Below, one piece after another: positions 63,956-64,000 of a stretch of DNA of 64,000 bases (its first letter is position 1; the number at the start of each line of letters is the position of its first letter). The notes below the pieces were generated by a model. That model was not told where the DNA came from. It did no database searches and saw only the letters and a program-made list of their open reading frames with translations. Source of the DNA: Albidovulum sediminis (GTDB lineage: Bacteria; Pseudomonadota; Alphaproteobacteria; Rhodobacterales; Rhodobacteraceae); assembly GCF_025380365.1 (NCBI RefSeq), contig NZ_JAOCQF010000001.1, positions 1,600,245 to 1,664,244 of the forward strand, in the 5' to 3' direction. A program made the position numbers and the translations under genes.

Positions 63956-64000
63956 TTACAATCCCTTGGAGCGGTATGTTGCGGCGACCCGGCTGATCGC
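63956..64000 (-). CDS. Possible C-terminus of a minus-strand gene, partial
   Basis: The last 42 bases before a TAA at 63956-63958 read AISRVAATYRSKGL on the minus strand. A strong hairpin follows 33 bases later, as expected after a gene end. Too short for identification; the rest lies beyond the window. Confidence 0.35.
   Translation of the reverse strand, partial: AISRVAATYRSKGL

Overview
This is a GC-rich window of roughly two-thirds G+C by eye. Very dense gene packing, frequent ATGA overlaps, and a SoxBDAG-dnaG-rpoD arrangement point to an alphaproteobacterium, most likely Rhodobacteraceae. No tRNA, rRNA, insertion sequence or CRISPR array was recognised.

Positions 1-23718 (minus strand) hold one long type VI secretion (T6SS) operon, read tssA-tssB-tssC-hcp-tagJ-tssE-tssF-tssG-tssH(clpV)-unknown-sodium channel-sheath chimera-unknown-vgrG-unknown-PAAR-tagH-tssK-tssL. 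TssL runs off the left edge and TssM is not in the window. Two members are unusual. One is a bacterial voltage-gated Na+ channel homologue with the selectivity filter TLESWSM. The other is a 1349-residue protein that joins a near-copy of TssB to a second TssB-like module and a truncated TssC-like module, through 21 tandem 21-residue acidic repeats.

Positions 23719-31769 (plus strand) are divergent from tssA: a small exported protein, ExbB/MotA-like and two ExbD-like proteins, a TonB-like envelope protein, and a 1480-residue protein with a PI3/PI4-kinase-like active site (DRHAKN, then DHG). I read the two divergent units as one functional locus: a T6SS with an extra ion-driven envelope machine, an ion channel and a candidate kinase effector. 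This is the best candidate here for an undescribed system.

Positions 31839-44872 are metabolic: a YtcJ-like amidohydrolase, a polyamine-type ABC importer (binding protein, two permeases, ATPase), a nitrilase-family amidase, a large Orn/Lys/Arg decarboxylase, an ATP-grasp ligase, a C45 Ntn acyltransferase/peptidase, MobA and a TusA-like protein. The decarboxylase/ATP-grasp/C45 trio looks like an uncharacterised amine-conjugate pathway.

Positions 45148-50650 are an oppABCDF-type peptide importer. Positions 50651-60209 (minus strand) carry a small exported protein, rpoD, dnaG and tetrameric sarcosine oxidase soxBDAG. Four GANTC (CcrM) sites lie within 55 bases in front of rpoD. Positions 60357-63649 (minus strand) encode a TadE-like protein and two tandem paralogous TadG-like proteins. 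The last 306-base gap holds three 13-bp palindromes and a strong hairpin, and the final 45 bases may be the tail of another minus-strand gene.
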